DNA from: Isoperla grammatica
Taxonomy: Eukaryota; Arthropoda; Insecta; Plecoptera; Perlodidae
Direction of reading: 5' to 3'
NCBI GenBank assembly: GCA_945910005.1
Contig: OX246743.1
Location: 4,147,990 to 4,211,989, forward strand
DNA length: 64,000 bases
A model generated the notes under the pieces. It was not told the DNA's origin and did not search any database. It saw only the letters and a program-made list of their open reading frames with translations. This document shows positions 22,701-37,400 of the stretch, in pieces. The translations under genes and the position numbers were made by a program. How positions within the stretch are numbered: the stretch's first letter is position 1; the number at the start of each line of letters is the position of its first letter.

Positions 22701-25700
22701 TAGGTGCCGCCACACGTATCCACTGATTAGGCTGCGCTGATGTGGTGCCATCTACGCTATGTACACTAGTAGTACTGGGGGGGGAGCCGCTAGGTGCCGC
22801 CACACGTATCCACTGATTAGGCTGCGCTGATGTGGTGCTACCTACGCTATGTACACTAGTAGTACTGGGGGGGGAGCCGCTAGGTGCCGCCACACGTACC
22901 CACTGATTAGGCTGCGCTGATGTGGTGCTACCTACGCTATGTACACTAGTAGTACTGGGGGGGGAGCCGCTAGGTGCCGCCACACGTATCCACTGATTAG
23001 GCTGCGCTGATGTGGTGCTACCTACGCTATGTACACTAGTAGTACTGGGGGGGGAGCCGCTAGGTGCCGCCACACGTACCCACTGATCAGGCTGCGCTGA
23101 TGTGGTGCCATCTACGCTATGTACACTAGTAGTACTGGGGGGGGAGCCGCTAGGTGCCGCCACACGTACCCACTGATTAGGCTGTGCTGATGTGGTGCTA
23201 CCTACGCTATGTACACTAGTAGTACTGGGGGGGAGCCGCTAGGTGCCGCCACACGTACCCACTGATTAGGCTGCGCTGATGTGGTGCCATCTACGCTATG
23301 TACACTAGTAGTACTGGGGGGGGGAGCCGCTAGGTGCCGCCACACGTATCCACTGATTAGGCTGCGCTGATGTGGTGCTACCTACGCTATGTACACTAGT
23401 AGTACTGGGGGGGAGCCGCTAGGTGCCGCCACACGTACCCACTGATTAGGCTGCGCTGATGTGGTGCTATCTACGCTATGTACACTAGTAGTACTGGGGG
23501 GGGAGCCGCTAGGTGCCGCCACACGTACCCACTGATTAGGCTGCGCTGATGTGGTGCTATCTACGCTATGTACACTAGTAGTACTGGGGGGGAGCCACTA
23601 GGTGCCGCCACACGTACCCACTGATTAGGCTGCGCTGATGTGGTGCTATCTACGCTATGTACACTAGTAGTACTGGGGGGGGAGCCGCTAGGTGCCGCCA
23701 CACGTACCCACTGATTAGGCTGCGCTGATGTGGTGCTATCTACGCTATGTACACTAGTAGTACTGGGGGGGGAGCCGCTAGGTGCCGCCACACGTACCCA
23801 CTGATTAGGCTGCGCTGATGTGGTGCTATCTACGCTATGTACACTAGTAGTACTGGGGGGGAGCCGCTAGGTGCCGCCACACGTACCCACTGATTAGGCT
23901 GTGCTGATGTGGTGCTATCTACGCTATGTACACTAGTAGTACTGGGGGGGGAGCCGCTAGGTGCCGCCACACGTACCCACTGATTAGGCTGTGCTGATGT
24001 GGTGCTATCTACGCTATGTACACTAGTAGTACTGGGGGGGGAGCCGCTAGGTGCCGCCACACGTACCCACTGATTAGGCTGTGCTGATGTGGTGCTATCT
24101 ACGCTATGTACACTAGTAGTACTGGGGGGGAGCCGCTAGGTGCCGCCACACGTATCCACTGATTAGGCTGCGCTGATGTGGTGCTATCTACGCTATGTAC
24201 ACTAGTAGTACTGGGGGGGAGCCGCTAGGTGCCGCCACACGTACCCACTGATTAGGCTGCGCTGATGTGGTGCCATCTACGCTATGTACGCTAGTAGTAC
24301 TGGGGGGGAGCCGCTAGGTGCCGCCACACGTATCCACTGATTAGGCTGCGCTGATGTGGTGCTACCTACGCTATGTACACTAGTAGTACTGGGGGGGGGA
24401 GCCGCTAGGTGCCGCCACACGTATCCACTGATTAGGCTGCGCTGATGTGGTGCCATCTACGCTATGTACACTAGTAGTACTGGGGGGGGGAGCCGCTAGG
24501 TGCCGCCACACGTATCCACTGATTAGGCTGCGCTGATGTGGTGCCATCTACGCTATGTACACTAGTAGTACTGGGGGGGGGAGCCGCTAGGTGCCGCCAC
24601 ACGTATCCACTGATTAGGCTGTGCTGATGTGGTGCCATCTACGCTATGTACGCTAGTAGTACTGGGGGGGAGCCGCTAGGTGCCGCCACACGTATCCACT
24701 GATTAGGCTGCGCTGATGTGGTGCTACCTACGCTATGTACACTAGTAGTACTGGGGGGGAGCCGCTAGGTGCCGCCACACGTACCCACTGATTAGGCTGC
24801 GCTGATGTGGTGCTACCTACGCTATGTACACTAGTAGTACTGGGGGGGAGCCGCTAGGTGCCGCCACACGTACCCACTGATTAGGCTGCGCTGATGTGGT
24901 GCTACCTACGCTATGTACACTAGTAGTACTGGGGGGGAGCCGCTAGGTGCCGCCACACGTACCCACTGATTAGGCTGCGCTGATGTGGTGCTACCTACGC
25001 TATGTACACTAGTAGTACTGGGGGGGGAGCCGCTAGGTGCCGCCACACGTACCCACTGATTAGGCTGCGCTGATGTGGTGCTACCTACGCTATGTACACT
25101 AGTAGTACTGGGGGGGGGAGCCGCTAGGTGCCGCCACACGTATCCACTGATCAGGCTGCGCTGATGTGGTGCTACCTACGCTATGTACACTAGTAGTACT
25201 GGGGGGGAGCCGCTAGGTGCCGCCACACGTATCCACTGATTAGGCTGCGCTGATGTGGTGCTACCTACGCTATGTACACTAGTAGTACTGGGGGGGAGCC
25301 GCTAGGTGCCGCCACACGTACCCACTGATTAGGCTGCGCTGATGTGGTGCTATCTACGCTATGTACACTAGTAGTACTGGGGGGGAGCCGCTAGGTGCCG
25401 CCACACGTACCCACTGATTAGGCTGTGCTGATGTGGTGCCATCTACGCTATGTACACTAGTAGTACTGGGGGGGAGCCGCTAGGTGCCGCCACACGTACC
25501 CACTGATTAGGCTGCGCTGATGTGGTGCTATCTACGCTATGTACACTAGTAGTACTGGGGGGGAGCCGCTAGGTGCCGCCACACGTACCCACTGATTAGG
25601 CTGCGCTGATGTGGTGCCATCTACGCTATGTACACTAGTAGTACTGGGGGGGAGCCGCTAGGTGCCGCCACACGTACCCACTGATTAGGCTGTGCTGATG

Positions 25701-28237
25701 TGGTGCTATCTACGCTATGTACACTAGTAGTACTGGGGGGGGGAGCCGCTAGGTGCCGCCACACGTATCCACTGATTAGGCTGCGCTGATGTGGTGCTAC
25801 CTACGCTATGTACACTAGTAGTACTGGGGGGGGGAGCCGCTAGGTGCCGCCACACGTATCCACTGATTAGGCTGCGCTGATGTGGTGCTACCTACGCTAT
25901 GTACACTAGTAGTACTGGGGGGGAGCCGCTAGGTGCCGCCACACGTATCCACTGATTAGGCTGCGCTGATGTGGTGCTACCTACGCTATGTACACTAGTA
26001 GTACTGGGGGGGAGCCGCTAGGTGCCGCCACACGTATCCACTGATTAGGCTGCGCTGATGTGGTGCTACCTACGCTATGTACACTAGTAGTACTGGGGGG
26101 GGGAGCCGCTAGGTGCCGCCACACGTATCCACTGATTAGGCTGCGCTGATGTGGTGCCATCTACGCTATGTACACTAGTAGTACTGGGGGGGGAGCCGCT
26201 AGGTGCCGCCACACGTACCCACTGATTAGGCTGCGCTGATGTGGTGCTACCTACGCTATGTACACTAGTAGTACTGGGGGGGGGAGCCGCTAGGTGCCGC
26301 CACACGTACCCACTGATTAGGCTGCGCTGATGTGGTGCTACCTACGCTATGTACACTAGTAGTACTGGGGGGGAGCCGCTAGGTGCCGCCACACGTACCC
26401 ACTGATTAGGCTGCGCTGATGTGGTGCTATCTACGCTATGTACACTAGTAGTACTGGGGGGGGAGCCGCTAGGTGCCGCCACACGTACCCACTGATTAGG
26501 CTGCGCCGATGTGGTGCTATCTACGCTATGTACACTAGTAGTACTGGGGGGGAGCCGCTAGGTGCCGCCACACGTACCCACTGATTAGGCTGCGCTGATG
26601 TGGTGCTATCTACGCTATGTACACTAGTAGTACTGGGGGGGGAGCCGCTAGGTGCCGCCACACGTACCCACTGATTAGGCTGCGCTGATGTGGTGCTACC
26701 TACGCTATGTACGCTAGTAGTACTGGGGGGGGAGCCGCTAGGTGCCGCCACACGTATCCACTGATTAGGCTGCGCTGATGTGGTGCTATCTACGCTATGT
26801 ACACTAGTAGTACTGGGGGGGGAGCCGCTAGGTGCCGCCACACGTACCCACTGATTAGGCTGCGCTGATGTGGTGCCACCTACGCTATGTACACTAGTAG
26901 TACTGGGGGGGGAGCCGCTAGGTGCCGCCACACGTATCCACTGATCAGGCTGCGCTGATGTGGTGCTACCTACGCTATGTACACTAGTAGTACTGGGGGG
27001 GGAGCCGCTAGGTGCCGCCACACGTACCCACTGATTAGGCTGCGCTGATGTGGTGCCATCTACGCTATGTACGCTAGTAGTACTGGGGGGGAGCCGCTAG
27101 GTGCCGCCACACGTACCCACTGATTAGGCTGCGCTGATGTGGTGCTACCTACGCTATGTACACTAGTAGTACTGGGGGGGGAGCCGCTAGGTGCCGCCAC
27201 ACGTATCCACTGATCAGGCTGCGCTGATGTGGTGCTACCTACGCTATGTACACTAGTAGTACTGGGGGGGAGCCGCTAGGTGCCGCCACACGTACCCACT
27301 GATTAGGCTGTGCTGATGTGGTGCTATCTACGCTATGTACACTAGTAGTACTGGGGGGGGAGCCGCTAGGTGCCGCCACACGTACCCACTGATCAGGCTG
27401 TGCTGATGTGGTGCTACCTACGCTATGTACACTAGTAGTACTGGGGGGGGAGCCGCTAGGTGCCGCCACACGTACCCACTGATTAGGCTGCGCTGATGTG
27501 GTGCCATCTACGCTATGTACACTAGTAGTACTGGGGGGGGAGCCGCTAGGTGCCGCCACACGTACCCACTGATCAGGCTGCGCTGATGTGGTGCTACCTA
27601 CGCTATGTACACTAGTAGTACTGGGGGGGAGCCGCTAGGTGCCGCCACACGTACCCACTGATTAGGCTGCGCTGATGTGGTGCTATCTACGCTATGTACG
27701 CTAGTAGTACTGGGGGGGAGCCGCTAGGTGCCGCCACACGTACCCACTGATCAGGCTGCGCTGATGTGGTGCTACCTACGCTATGTACACTAGTAGTACT
27801 GGGGGGGGAGCCGCTAGGTGCCGCCACACGTATCCACTGATTAGGCTGTGCTGATGTGGTGCTATCTACGCTATGTACACTAGTAGTACTGGGGGGGGAG
27901 CCGCTAGGTGCCGCCACACGTATCCACTGATTAGGCTGTGCTGATGTGGTGCTATCTACGCTATGTACACTAGTAGTACTGGGGGGGGAGCCGCTAGGTG
28001 CCGCCACACGTACCCACTGATTAGGCTGCGCTGATGTGGTGCTACCTACGCTATGTACACTAGTAGTACTGGGGGGGAGCCGCTAGGTGCCGCCACACGT
28101 ACCCACTGATTAAGCTGCGCTGATGTGGTGCTATCTACGCTATGTACACTAGTAGTACTGGGGGGGGAGCCGCTAGGTGCCGCCACACGTACCCACTGAT
28201 TAGGCTGCGCTGATGTGGTGCTACCTACGCTATGTAC

Positions 28238-28469
28238 TGATGGGGTGCTATCTACGCTATGTACACTAGTAGTACTGGGGGGGAGCCGCTAGGTGCCGCC
28301 ACACGTACCCACTGATTAGGCTGTGCTGATGTGGTGCTATCTACGCTATGTACACTAGTAGTACTGGGGGGGAGCCGCTAGGTGCCGCCACACGTACCCA
28401 CTGATTAAGCTGCGCTGATGTGGTGCTACCTACGCTATGTACTGATGTGGTGCTATCTACGCTATGTAC
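28238..28469 (+). repeat. Twice-repeated partial monomer
   Basis: At 28238-28264 and again at 28443-28469 a 27-bp partial monomer, running from TGATG to GTAC, is inserted after a complete ...CTATGTAC. Equivalently, about 62 bp of a monomer is missing. The two events lie 205 bp apart, which is the partial plus two 89-bp monomers, so they look like one event that was then duplicated. The first copy carries TGATGGGG instead of TGATGTGG. Confidence 0.85.
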
Positions 28470-31400
28470 ACTAGTAGTACTGGGGGGGAGCCGCTAGGTG
28501 CCGCCACACGTATCCACTGATTAGGCTGCGCCGATGTGGTGCTACCTACGCTATGTACACTAGTAGTACTGGGGGGGAGCCGCTAGGTGCCGCCACACGT
28601 ATCCACTGATTAGGCTGCGCTGATGTGGTGCTATCTACGCTATGTACACTAGTAGTACTGGGGGGGGAGCCGCTAGGTGCCGCCACACGTACCCACTGAT
28701 CAGGCTGCGCCGATGTGGTGCTACCTACGCTATGTACACTAGTAGTACTGGGGGGGGAGCCGCTAGGTGCCGCCACACGTACCCACTGATTAGGCTGCGC
28801 TGATGTGGTGCTATCTACGCTATGTACACTAGTAGTACTGGGGGGGAGCCGCTAGGTGCCGCCACACGTACCCACTGATTAGGCTGCGCTGATGTGGTGC
28901 TATCTACGCTATGTACACTAGTAGTACTGGGGGGGGAGCCGCTAGGTGCCGCCACACGTAGCCACTGATTAGGCTGCGCTGATGTGGTGCCATCTACGCT
29001 ATGTACACTAGTAGTACTGGGGGGGAGCCGCTAGGTGCCGCCACACGTACCCACTGATTAGGCTGCGCTGATGTGGTGCTACCTACGCTATGTACACTAG
29101 TAGTACTGGGGGGGGAGCCGCTAGGTGCCGCCACACGTAGCCACTGATTAGGCTGCGCTGATGTGGTGCCATCTACGCTATGTACACTAGTAGTACTGGG
29201 GGGGAGCCGCTAGGTGCCGCCACACGTACCCACTGATTAGGCTGCGCTGATGTGGTGCCATCTACGCTATGTACACTAGTAGTACTGGGGGGGGAGCCGC
29301 TAGGTGCCGCCACACGTACCCACTGATTAGGCTGCGCTGATGTGGTGCTACCTACGCTATGTACACTAGTAGTACTGGGGGGGAGCCGCTAGGTGCCGCC
29401 ACACGTATCCACTGATTAGGCTGCGCTGATGTGGTGCTACCTACGCTATGTACACTAGTAGTACTGGGGGGGAGCCGCTAGGTGCCGCCACACGTACCCA
29501 CTGATTAGGCTGCGCTGATGTGGTGCTACCTACGCTATGTACACTAGTAGTACTGGGGGGGAGCCGCTAGGTGCCGCCACACGTACCCACTGATTAGGCT
29601 GCGCTGATGTGGTGCTACCTACGCTATGTACACTAGTAGTACTGGGGGGGAGCCGCTAGGTGCCGCCACACGTACCCACTGATTAGGCTGCGCTGATGTG
29701 GTGCTACCTACGCTATGTACACTAGTAGTACTGGGGGGGGGAGCCGCTAGGTGCCGCCACACGTATCCACTGATTAGGCTGTGCTGATGTGGTGCCATCT
29801 ACGCTATGTACACTAGTAGTACTGGGGGGGAGCCGCTAGGTGCCGCCACACGTACCCACTGATTAGGCTGCGCTGATGTGGTGCTACCTACGCTATGTAC
29901 ACTAGTAGTACTGGGGGGGGAGCCGCTAGGTGCCGCCACACGTAGCCACTGATTAGGCTGCGCTGATGTGGTGCCATCTACGCTATGTACACTAGTAGTA
30001 CTGGGGGGGGAGCCGCTAGGTGCCGCCACACGTAGCCACTGATTAGGCTGCGCTGATGTGGTGCTACCTACGCTATGTACACTAGTAGTACTGGGGGGGA
30101 GCCGCTAGGTGCCGCCACACGTAGCCACTGATTAGGCTGCGCTGATGTGGTGCCATCTACGCTATGTACACTAGTAGTACTGGGGGGGAGCCGCTAGGTG
30201 CCGCCACACGTACCCACTGATTAGGCTGCGCTGATGTGGTGCTATCTACGCTATGTACACTAGTAGTACTGGGGGGAAGCCACTAGGTGCCGCCACACGT
30301 ACCCACTGATTAGGCTGCGCTGATGTGGTGCTACCTACGCTATGTACACTAGTAGTACTGGGGGGGAGCCGCTAGGTGCCGCCACACGTACCCACTGATT
30401 AGGCTGCGCTGATGTGGTGCTATCTACGCTATGTACACTAGTAGTACTGGGGGGGAGCCGCTAGGTGCCGCCACACGTATCCACTGATTAGGCTGCGCTG
30501 ATGTGGTGCTACCTACGCTATGTACACTAGTAGTACTGGGGGGGGAGCCGCTAGGTGCCGCCACACGTATCCACTGATTAGGCTGCGCTGATGTGGTGCT
30601 ACCTACGCTATGTACACTAGTAGTACTGGGGGGGGAGCCGCTAGGTGCCGCCACACGTACCCACTGATTAGGCTGCGCTGATGTGGTGCTACCTACGCTA
30701 TGTACACTAGTAGTACTGGGGGGGGAGCCGCTAGGTGCCGCCACACGTATCCACTGATTAGGCTGCGCTGATGTGGTGCTATCTACGCTATGTACACTAG
30801 TAGTACTGGGGGGGGAGCCGCTAGGTGCCGCCACACGTACCCACTGATTAGGCTGCGCTGATGTGGTGCTACCTACGCTATGTACACTAGTAGTACTGGG
30901 GGGGGAGCCGCTAGGTGCCGCCACACGTATCCACTGATTAGGCTGCGCTGATGTGGTGCCATCTACGCTATGTACACTAGTAGTACTGGGGGGGGAGCCG
31001 CTAGGTGCCGCCACACGTATCCACTGATTAGGCTGCGCTGATGTGGTGCTACCTACGCTATGTACACTAGTAGTACTGGGGGGGAGCCGCTAGGTGCCGC
31101 CACACGTACCCACTGATTAGGCTGCGCTGATGTGGTGCTACCTACGCTATGTACACTAGTAGTACTGGGGGGGAGCCGCTAGGTGCCGCCACACGTACCC
31201 ACTGATTAGGCTGTGCTGATGTGGTGCTACCTACGCTATGTACACTAGTAGTACTGGGGGGGAGCCGCTAGGTGCCGCCACACGTACCCACTGATTAGGC
31301 TGTGCTGATGTGGTGCTATCTACGCTATGTACACTAGTAGTACTGGGGGGGAGCCGCTAGGTGCCGCCACACGTATCCACTGATTAGGCTGCGCTGATGT

Positions 31401-34400
31401 GGTGCTATCTACGCTATGTACACTAGTAGTACTGGGGGGGGAGCCGCTAGGTGCCGCCACACGTACCCACTGATTAGGCTGCGCTGATGTGGTGCCATCT
31501 ACGCTATGTACACTAGTAGTACTGGGGGGGGAGCCGCTAGGTGCCGCCACACGTACCCACTGATCAGGCTGCGCTGATGTGGTGCTACCTACGCTATGTA
31601 CACTAGTAGTACTGGGGGGGGAGCCGCTAGGTGCCGCCACACGTACCCACTGATTAGGCTGCGCTGATGTGGTGCCACCTACGCTATGTACGCTAGTAGT
31701 ACTGGGGGGGGAGCCGCTAGGTGCCGCCACACGTACCCACTGATTAGGCTGCGCTGATGTGGTGCTACCTACGCTATGTACACTAGTAGTACTGGGGGGG
31801 AGCCGCTAGGTGCCGCCACACGTACCCACTGATTAGGCTGCGCTGATGTGGTGCTACCTACGCTATGTACACTAGTAGTACTGGGGGGGAGCCGCTAGGT
31901 GCCGCCACACGTACCCACTGATTAGGCTGCGCTGATGTGGTGCCATCTACGCTATGTACACTAGTAGTACTGGGGGGGAGCCGCTAGGTGCCGCCACACG
32001 TACCCACTGATTAGGCTGTGCTGATGTGGTGCCATCTACGCTATGTACACTAGTAGTACTGGGGGGGGAGCCGCTAGGTGCCGCCACACGTACCCACTGA
32101 TTAGGCTGCGCTGATGTGGTGCTACCTACGCTATGTACACTAGTAGTACTGGGGGGGGAGCCGCTAGGTGCCGCCACACGTACCCACTGATTAGGCTGTG
32201 CTGATGTGGTGCCATCTACGCTATGTACACTAGTAGTACTGGGGGGGGAGCCGCTAGGTGCCGCCACACGTACCCACTGATTAGGCTGCGCTGATGTGGT
32301 GCTACCTACGCTATGTACACTAGTAGTACTGGGGGGGAGCCGCTAGGTGCCGCCACACGTATCCACTGATTAGGCTGCGCTGATGTGGTGCTATCTACGC
32401 TATGTACACTAGTAGTACTGGGGGGAGCCGCTAGGTGCCGCCACACGTACCCACTGATTAGGCTGCGCTGATGTGGTGCTACCTACGCTATGTACACTAG
32501 TAGTACTGGGGGGGGAGCCGCTAGGTGCCGCCACACGTACCCACTGATTAGGCTGCGCTGATGTGGTGCTACCTACGCTATGTACACTAGTAGTACTAGG
32601 GGGAGCCGCTAGGTGCCGCCACACGTACCCACTGATTAGGCTGCGCTGATGTGGTGCTACCTACGCTATGTACACTAGTAGTACTAGGGGGAGCCGCTAG
32701 GTGCCGCCACACGTACCCACTGATTAGGCTGCGCTGATGTGGTGCTACCTACGCTATGTACACTAGTAGTACTGGGGGGGAGCCGCTAGGTGCCGCCACA
32801 CGTATCCACTGATTAGGCTGTGCTGATGTGGTGCTATCTACGCTATGTACACTAGTAGTACTGGGGGGGAGCCACTAGGTGCCGCCACACGTACCCACTG
32901 ATTAGGCTGCGCTGATGTGGTGCTACCTACGCTATGTACACTAGTAGTACTGGGGGGGAGCCACTAGGTGCCGCCACACGTACCCACTGATTAGGCTGTG
33001 CTGATGTGGTGCTACCTACGCTATGTACACTAGTAGTACTGGGGGGGGAGCCGCTAGGTGCCGCCACACGTACCCACTGATTAGGCTGCGCTGATGTGGT
33101 GCCATCTACGCTATGTACACTAGTAGTACTGGGGGGGAGCCGCTAGGTGCCGCCACACGTACCCACTGATTAGGCTGCGCTGATGTGGTGCTATCTACGC
33201 TATGTACACTAGTAGTACTGGGGGGGAGCCGCTAGGTGCCGCCACACGTACCCACTGATTAGGCTGCGCTGATGTGGTGCTACCTACGCTATGTACACTA
33301 GTAGTACTGGGGGGGGAGCCGCTAGGTGCCGCCACACGTATCCACTGATTAGGCTGCGCTGATGTGGTGCTATCTACGCTATGTACACTAGTAGTACTGG
33401 GGGGGGAGCCGCTAGGTGCCGCCACACGTACCCACTGATTAGGCTGCGCTGATGTGGTGCTACCTACGCTATGTACACTAGTAGTACTGGGGGGGGAGCC
33501 GCTAGGTGCCGCCACACGTACCCACTGATTAGGCTGCGCTGATGTGGTGCTACCTACGCTATGTACACTAGTAGTACTGGGGGGGGAGCCGCTAGGTGCC
33601 GCCACACGTACCCACTGATTAGGCTGTGCTGATGTGGTGCTACCTACGCTATGTACACTAGTAGTACTGGGGGGAGCCGCTAGGTGCCGCCACACGTATC
33701 CACTGATTAGGCTGCGCTGATGTGGTGCTACCTACGCTATGTACACTAGTAGTACTGGGGGGGGAGCCGCTAGGTGCCGCCACACGTATCCACTGATTAA
33801 GCTGCGCTGATGTGGTGCCATCTACGCTATGTACACTAGTAGTACTGGGGGGGAGCCACTAGGTGCCGCCACACGTACCCACTGATTAGGCTGCGCTGAT
33901 GTGGTGCCATCTACGCTATGTACACTAGTAGTACTGGGGGGGAGCCACTAGGTGCCGCCACACGTACCCACTGATTAGGCTGCGCTGATGTGGTGCTACC
34001 TACGCTATGTACACTAGTAGTACTGGGGGGGGAGCCGCTAGGTGCCGCCACACGTATCCACTGATTAGGCTGCGCTGATGTGGTGCTATCTACGCTATGT
34101 ACACTAGTAGTACTGGGGGGGAGCCGCTAGGTGCCGCCACACGTATCCACTGATTAGGCTGCGCTGATGTGGTGCTACCTACGCTATGTACACTAGTAGT
34201 ACTGGGGGGGAGCCGCTAGGTGCCGCCACACGTATCCACTGATTAGGCTGCGCTGATGTGGTGCTACCTACGCTATGTACACTAGTAGTACTGGGGGGGG
34301 GAGCCGCTAGGTGCCGCCACACGTACCCACTGATTAGGCTGCGCTGATGTGGTGCTATCTACGCTATGTACACTAGTAGTACTGGGGGGGAGCCGCTAGG

Positions 34401-37400
34401 TGCCGCCACACGTACCCACTGATTAGGCTGCGCTGATGTGGTGCTACCTACGCTATGTACACTAGTAGTACTGGGGGGGAGCCGCTAGGTGCCGCCACAC
34501 GTACCCACTGATTAGGCTGCGCTGATGTGGTGCTACCTACGCTATGTACACTAGTAGTACTGGGGGGGGAGCCGCTAGGTGCCGCCACACGTATCCACTG
34601 ATTAAGCTGCGCTGATGTGGTGCCATCTACGCTATGTACACTAGTAGTACTGGGGGGGAGCCACTAGGTGCCGCCACACGTACCCACTGATTAGGCTGCG
34701 CTGATGTGGTGCCATCTACGCTATGTACACTAGTAGTACTGGGGGGGGAGCCGCTAGGTGCCGCCACACGTATCCACTGATTAAGCTGCGCTGATGTGGT
34801 GCCATCTACGCTATGTACACTAGTAGTACTGGGGGGGAGCCACTAGGTGCCGCCACACGTACCCACTGATTAGGCTGCGCTGATGTGGTGCCATCTACGC
34901 TATGTACACTAGTAGTACTGGGGGGGAGCCGCTAGGTGCCGCCACACGTACCCACTGATTAGTCTGCGCTGATGTGGTGCTACCTACGCTATGTACACTA
35001 GTAGTACTGGGGGGGGAGCCGCTAGGTGCCGCCACACGTATCCACTGATTAGGCTGCGCTGATGTGGTGCTACCTACGCTATGTACACTAGTAGTACTGG
35101 GGGGGAGCCGCTAGGTGCCGCCACACGTACCCACTGATTAGGCTGCGCTGATGTGGTGCTACCTACGCTATGTACACTAGTAGTACTGGGGGGAGCCGCT
35201 AGGTGCCGCCACACGTACCCACTGATTAGGCTGCGCTGATGTGGTGCCATCTACGCTATGTACACTAGTAGTACTGGGGGGAGCCGCTAGGTGCCGCCAC
35301 ACGTACCCACTGATTAGGCTGCGCTGATGTGGTGCCATCTACGCTATGTACACTAGTAGTACTGGGGGGGAGCCGCTAGGTGCCGCCACACGTATCCACT
35401 GATTAGGCTGCGCTGATGTGGTGCTATCTACGCTATGTACACTAGTAGTACTGGGGGGGAGCCGCTAGGTGCCGCCACACGTACCCACTGATTAGGCTGC
35501 GCTGATGTGGTGCTACCTACGCTATGTACACTAGTAGTACTGGGGGGAGCCGCTAGGTGCCGCCACACGTACCCACTGATTAGGCTGCGCTGATGTGGTG
35601 CTACCTACGCTATGTACACTAGTAGTACTGGGGGGGAGCCGCTAGGTGCCGCCACACGTACCCACTGATTAAGCTGCGCTGATGTGGTGCTACCTACGCT
35701 ATGTACACTAGTAGTACTGGGGGGGAGCCGCTAGGTGCCGCCACACGTATCCACTGATTAGGCTGCGCTGATGTGGTGCTATCTACGCTATGTACACTAG
35801 TAGTACTGGGGGGGAGCCGCTAGGTGCCGCCACACGTATCCACTGATTAGGCTGCGCTGATGTGGTGCCACCTACGCTATGTACACTAGTAGTACTGGGG
35901 GGGAGCCGCTAGGTGCCGCCACACGTACCCACTGATTAGGCTGCGCTGATGTGGTGCTACCTACGCTATGTACACTAGTAGTACTGGGGGGGAGCCGCTA
36001 GGTGCCGCCACACGTACCCACTGATTAGGCTGTGCTGATGTGGTGCTACCTACGCTATGTACACTAGTAGTACTGGGGGGGGAGCCGCTAGGTGCCGCCA
36101 CACGTACCCACTGATTAGGCTGCGCTGATGTGGTGCTACCTACGCTATGTACACTAGTAGTACTGGGGGGGGAGCCGCTAGGTGCCGCCACACGTACCCA
36201 CTGATTAGGCCACGCTGATGTGGTGCTACCTACGCTATGTACGCTAGTAGTACTGGGGGGGGAGCCGCTAGGTGCCGCCACACGTACCCACTGATTAGGC
36301 TGCGCTGATGTGGTGCTACCTACGCTATGTACACTAGTAGTACTGGGGGGGAGCCGCTAGGTGCCGCCACACGTACCCACTGATTAGGCTGCGCTGATGT
36401 GGTGCTACCTACGCTATGTACACTAGTAGTACTAGGGGGAGCCGCTAGGTGCCGCCACACGTACCCACTGATTAGGCTGCGCTGATGTGGTGCTATCTAC
36501 GCTATGTACACTAGTAGTACTGGGGGGGAGCCGCTAGGTGCCGCCACACGTACCCACTGATTAGGCTGCGCTGATGTGGTGCTACCTACGCTATGTACAC
36601 TAGTAGTACTAGGGGGAGCCGCTAGGTGCCGCCACACGTACCCACTGATTAGGCTGCGCTGATGTGGTGCCATCTACGCTATGTACACTAGTAGTACTGG
36701 GGGGGAGCCGCTAGGTGCCGCCACACGTACCCACTGATTAGGCTGCGCTGATGTGGTGCTATCTACGCTATGTACACTAGTAGTACTGGGGGGGGAGCCG
36801 CTAGGTGCCGCCACACGTACCCACTGATTAGGCTGCGCTGATGTGGTGCTACCTACGCTATGTACACTAGTAGTACTAGGGGGAGCCGCTAGGTGCCGCC
36901 ACACGTACCCACTGATTAGGCTGCGCTGATGTGGTGCTATCTACGCTATGTACACTAGTAGTACTGGGGGGGGAGCCGCTAGGTGCCGCCACACGTACCC
37001 ACTGATTAGGCTGCGCTGATGTGGTGCTACCTACGCTATGTACACTAGTAGTACTGGGGGGGGAGCCGCTAGGTGCCGCCACACGTACCCACTGATTAGG
37101 CTGCGCTGATGTGGTGCTATCTACGCTATGTACACTAGTAGTACTGGGGGGGGAGCCGCTAGGTGCCGCCACACGTATCCACTGATTAGGCTGCGCTGAT
37201 GTGGTGCTACCTACGCTATGTACACTAGTAGTACTGGGGGGGGAGCCGCTAGGTGCCGCCACACGTATCCACTGATTAGGCTGCGCTGATGTGGTGCTAC
37301 CTACGCTATGTACACTAGTAGTACTGGGGGGGGAGCCGCTAGGTGCCGCCACACGTACCCACTGATTAGGCTGCGCTGATGTGGTGCTATCTACGCTATG

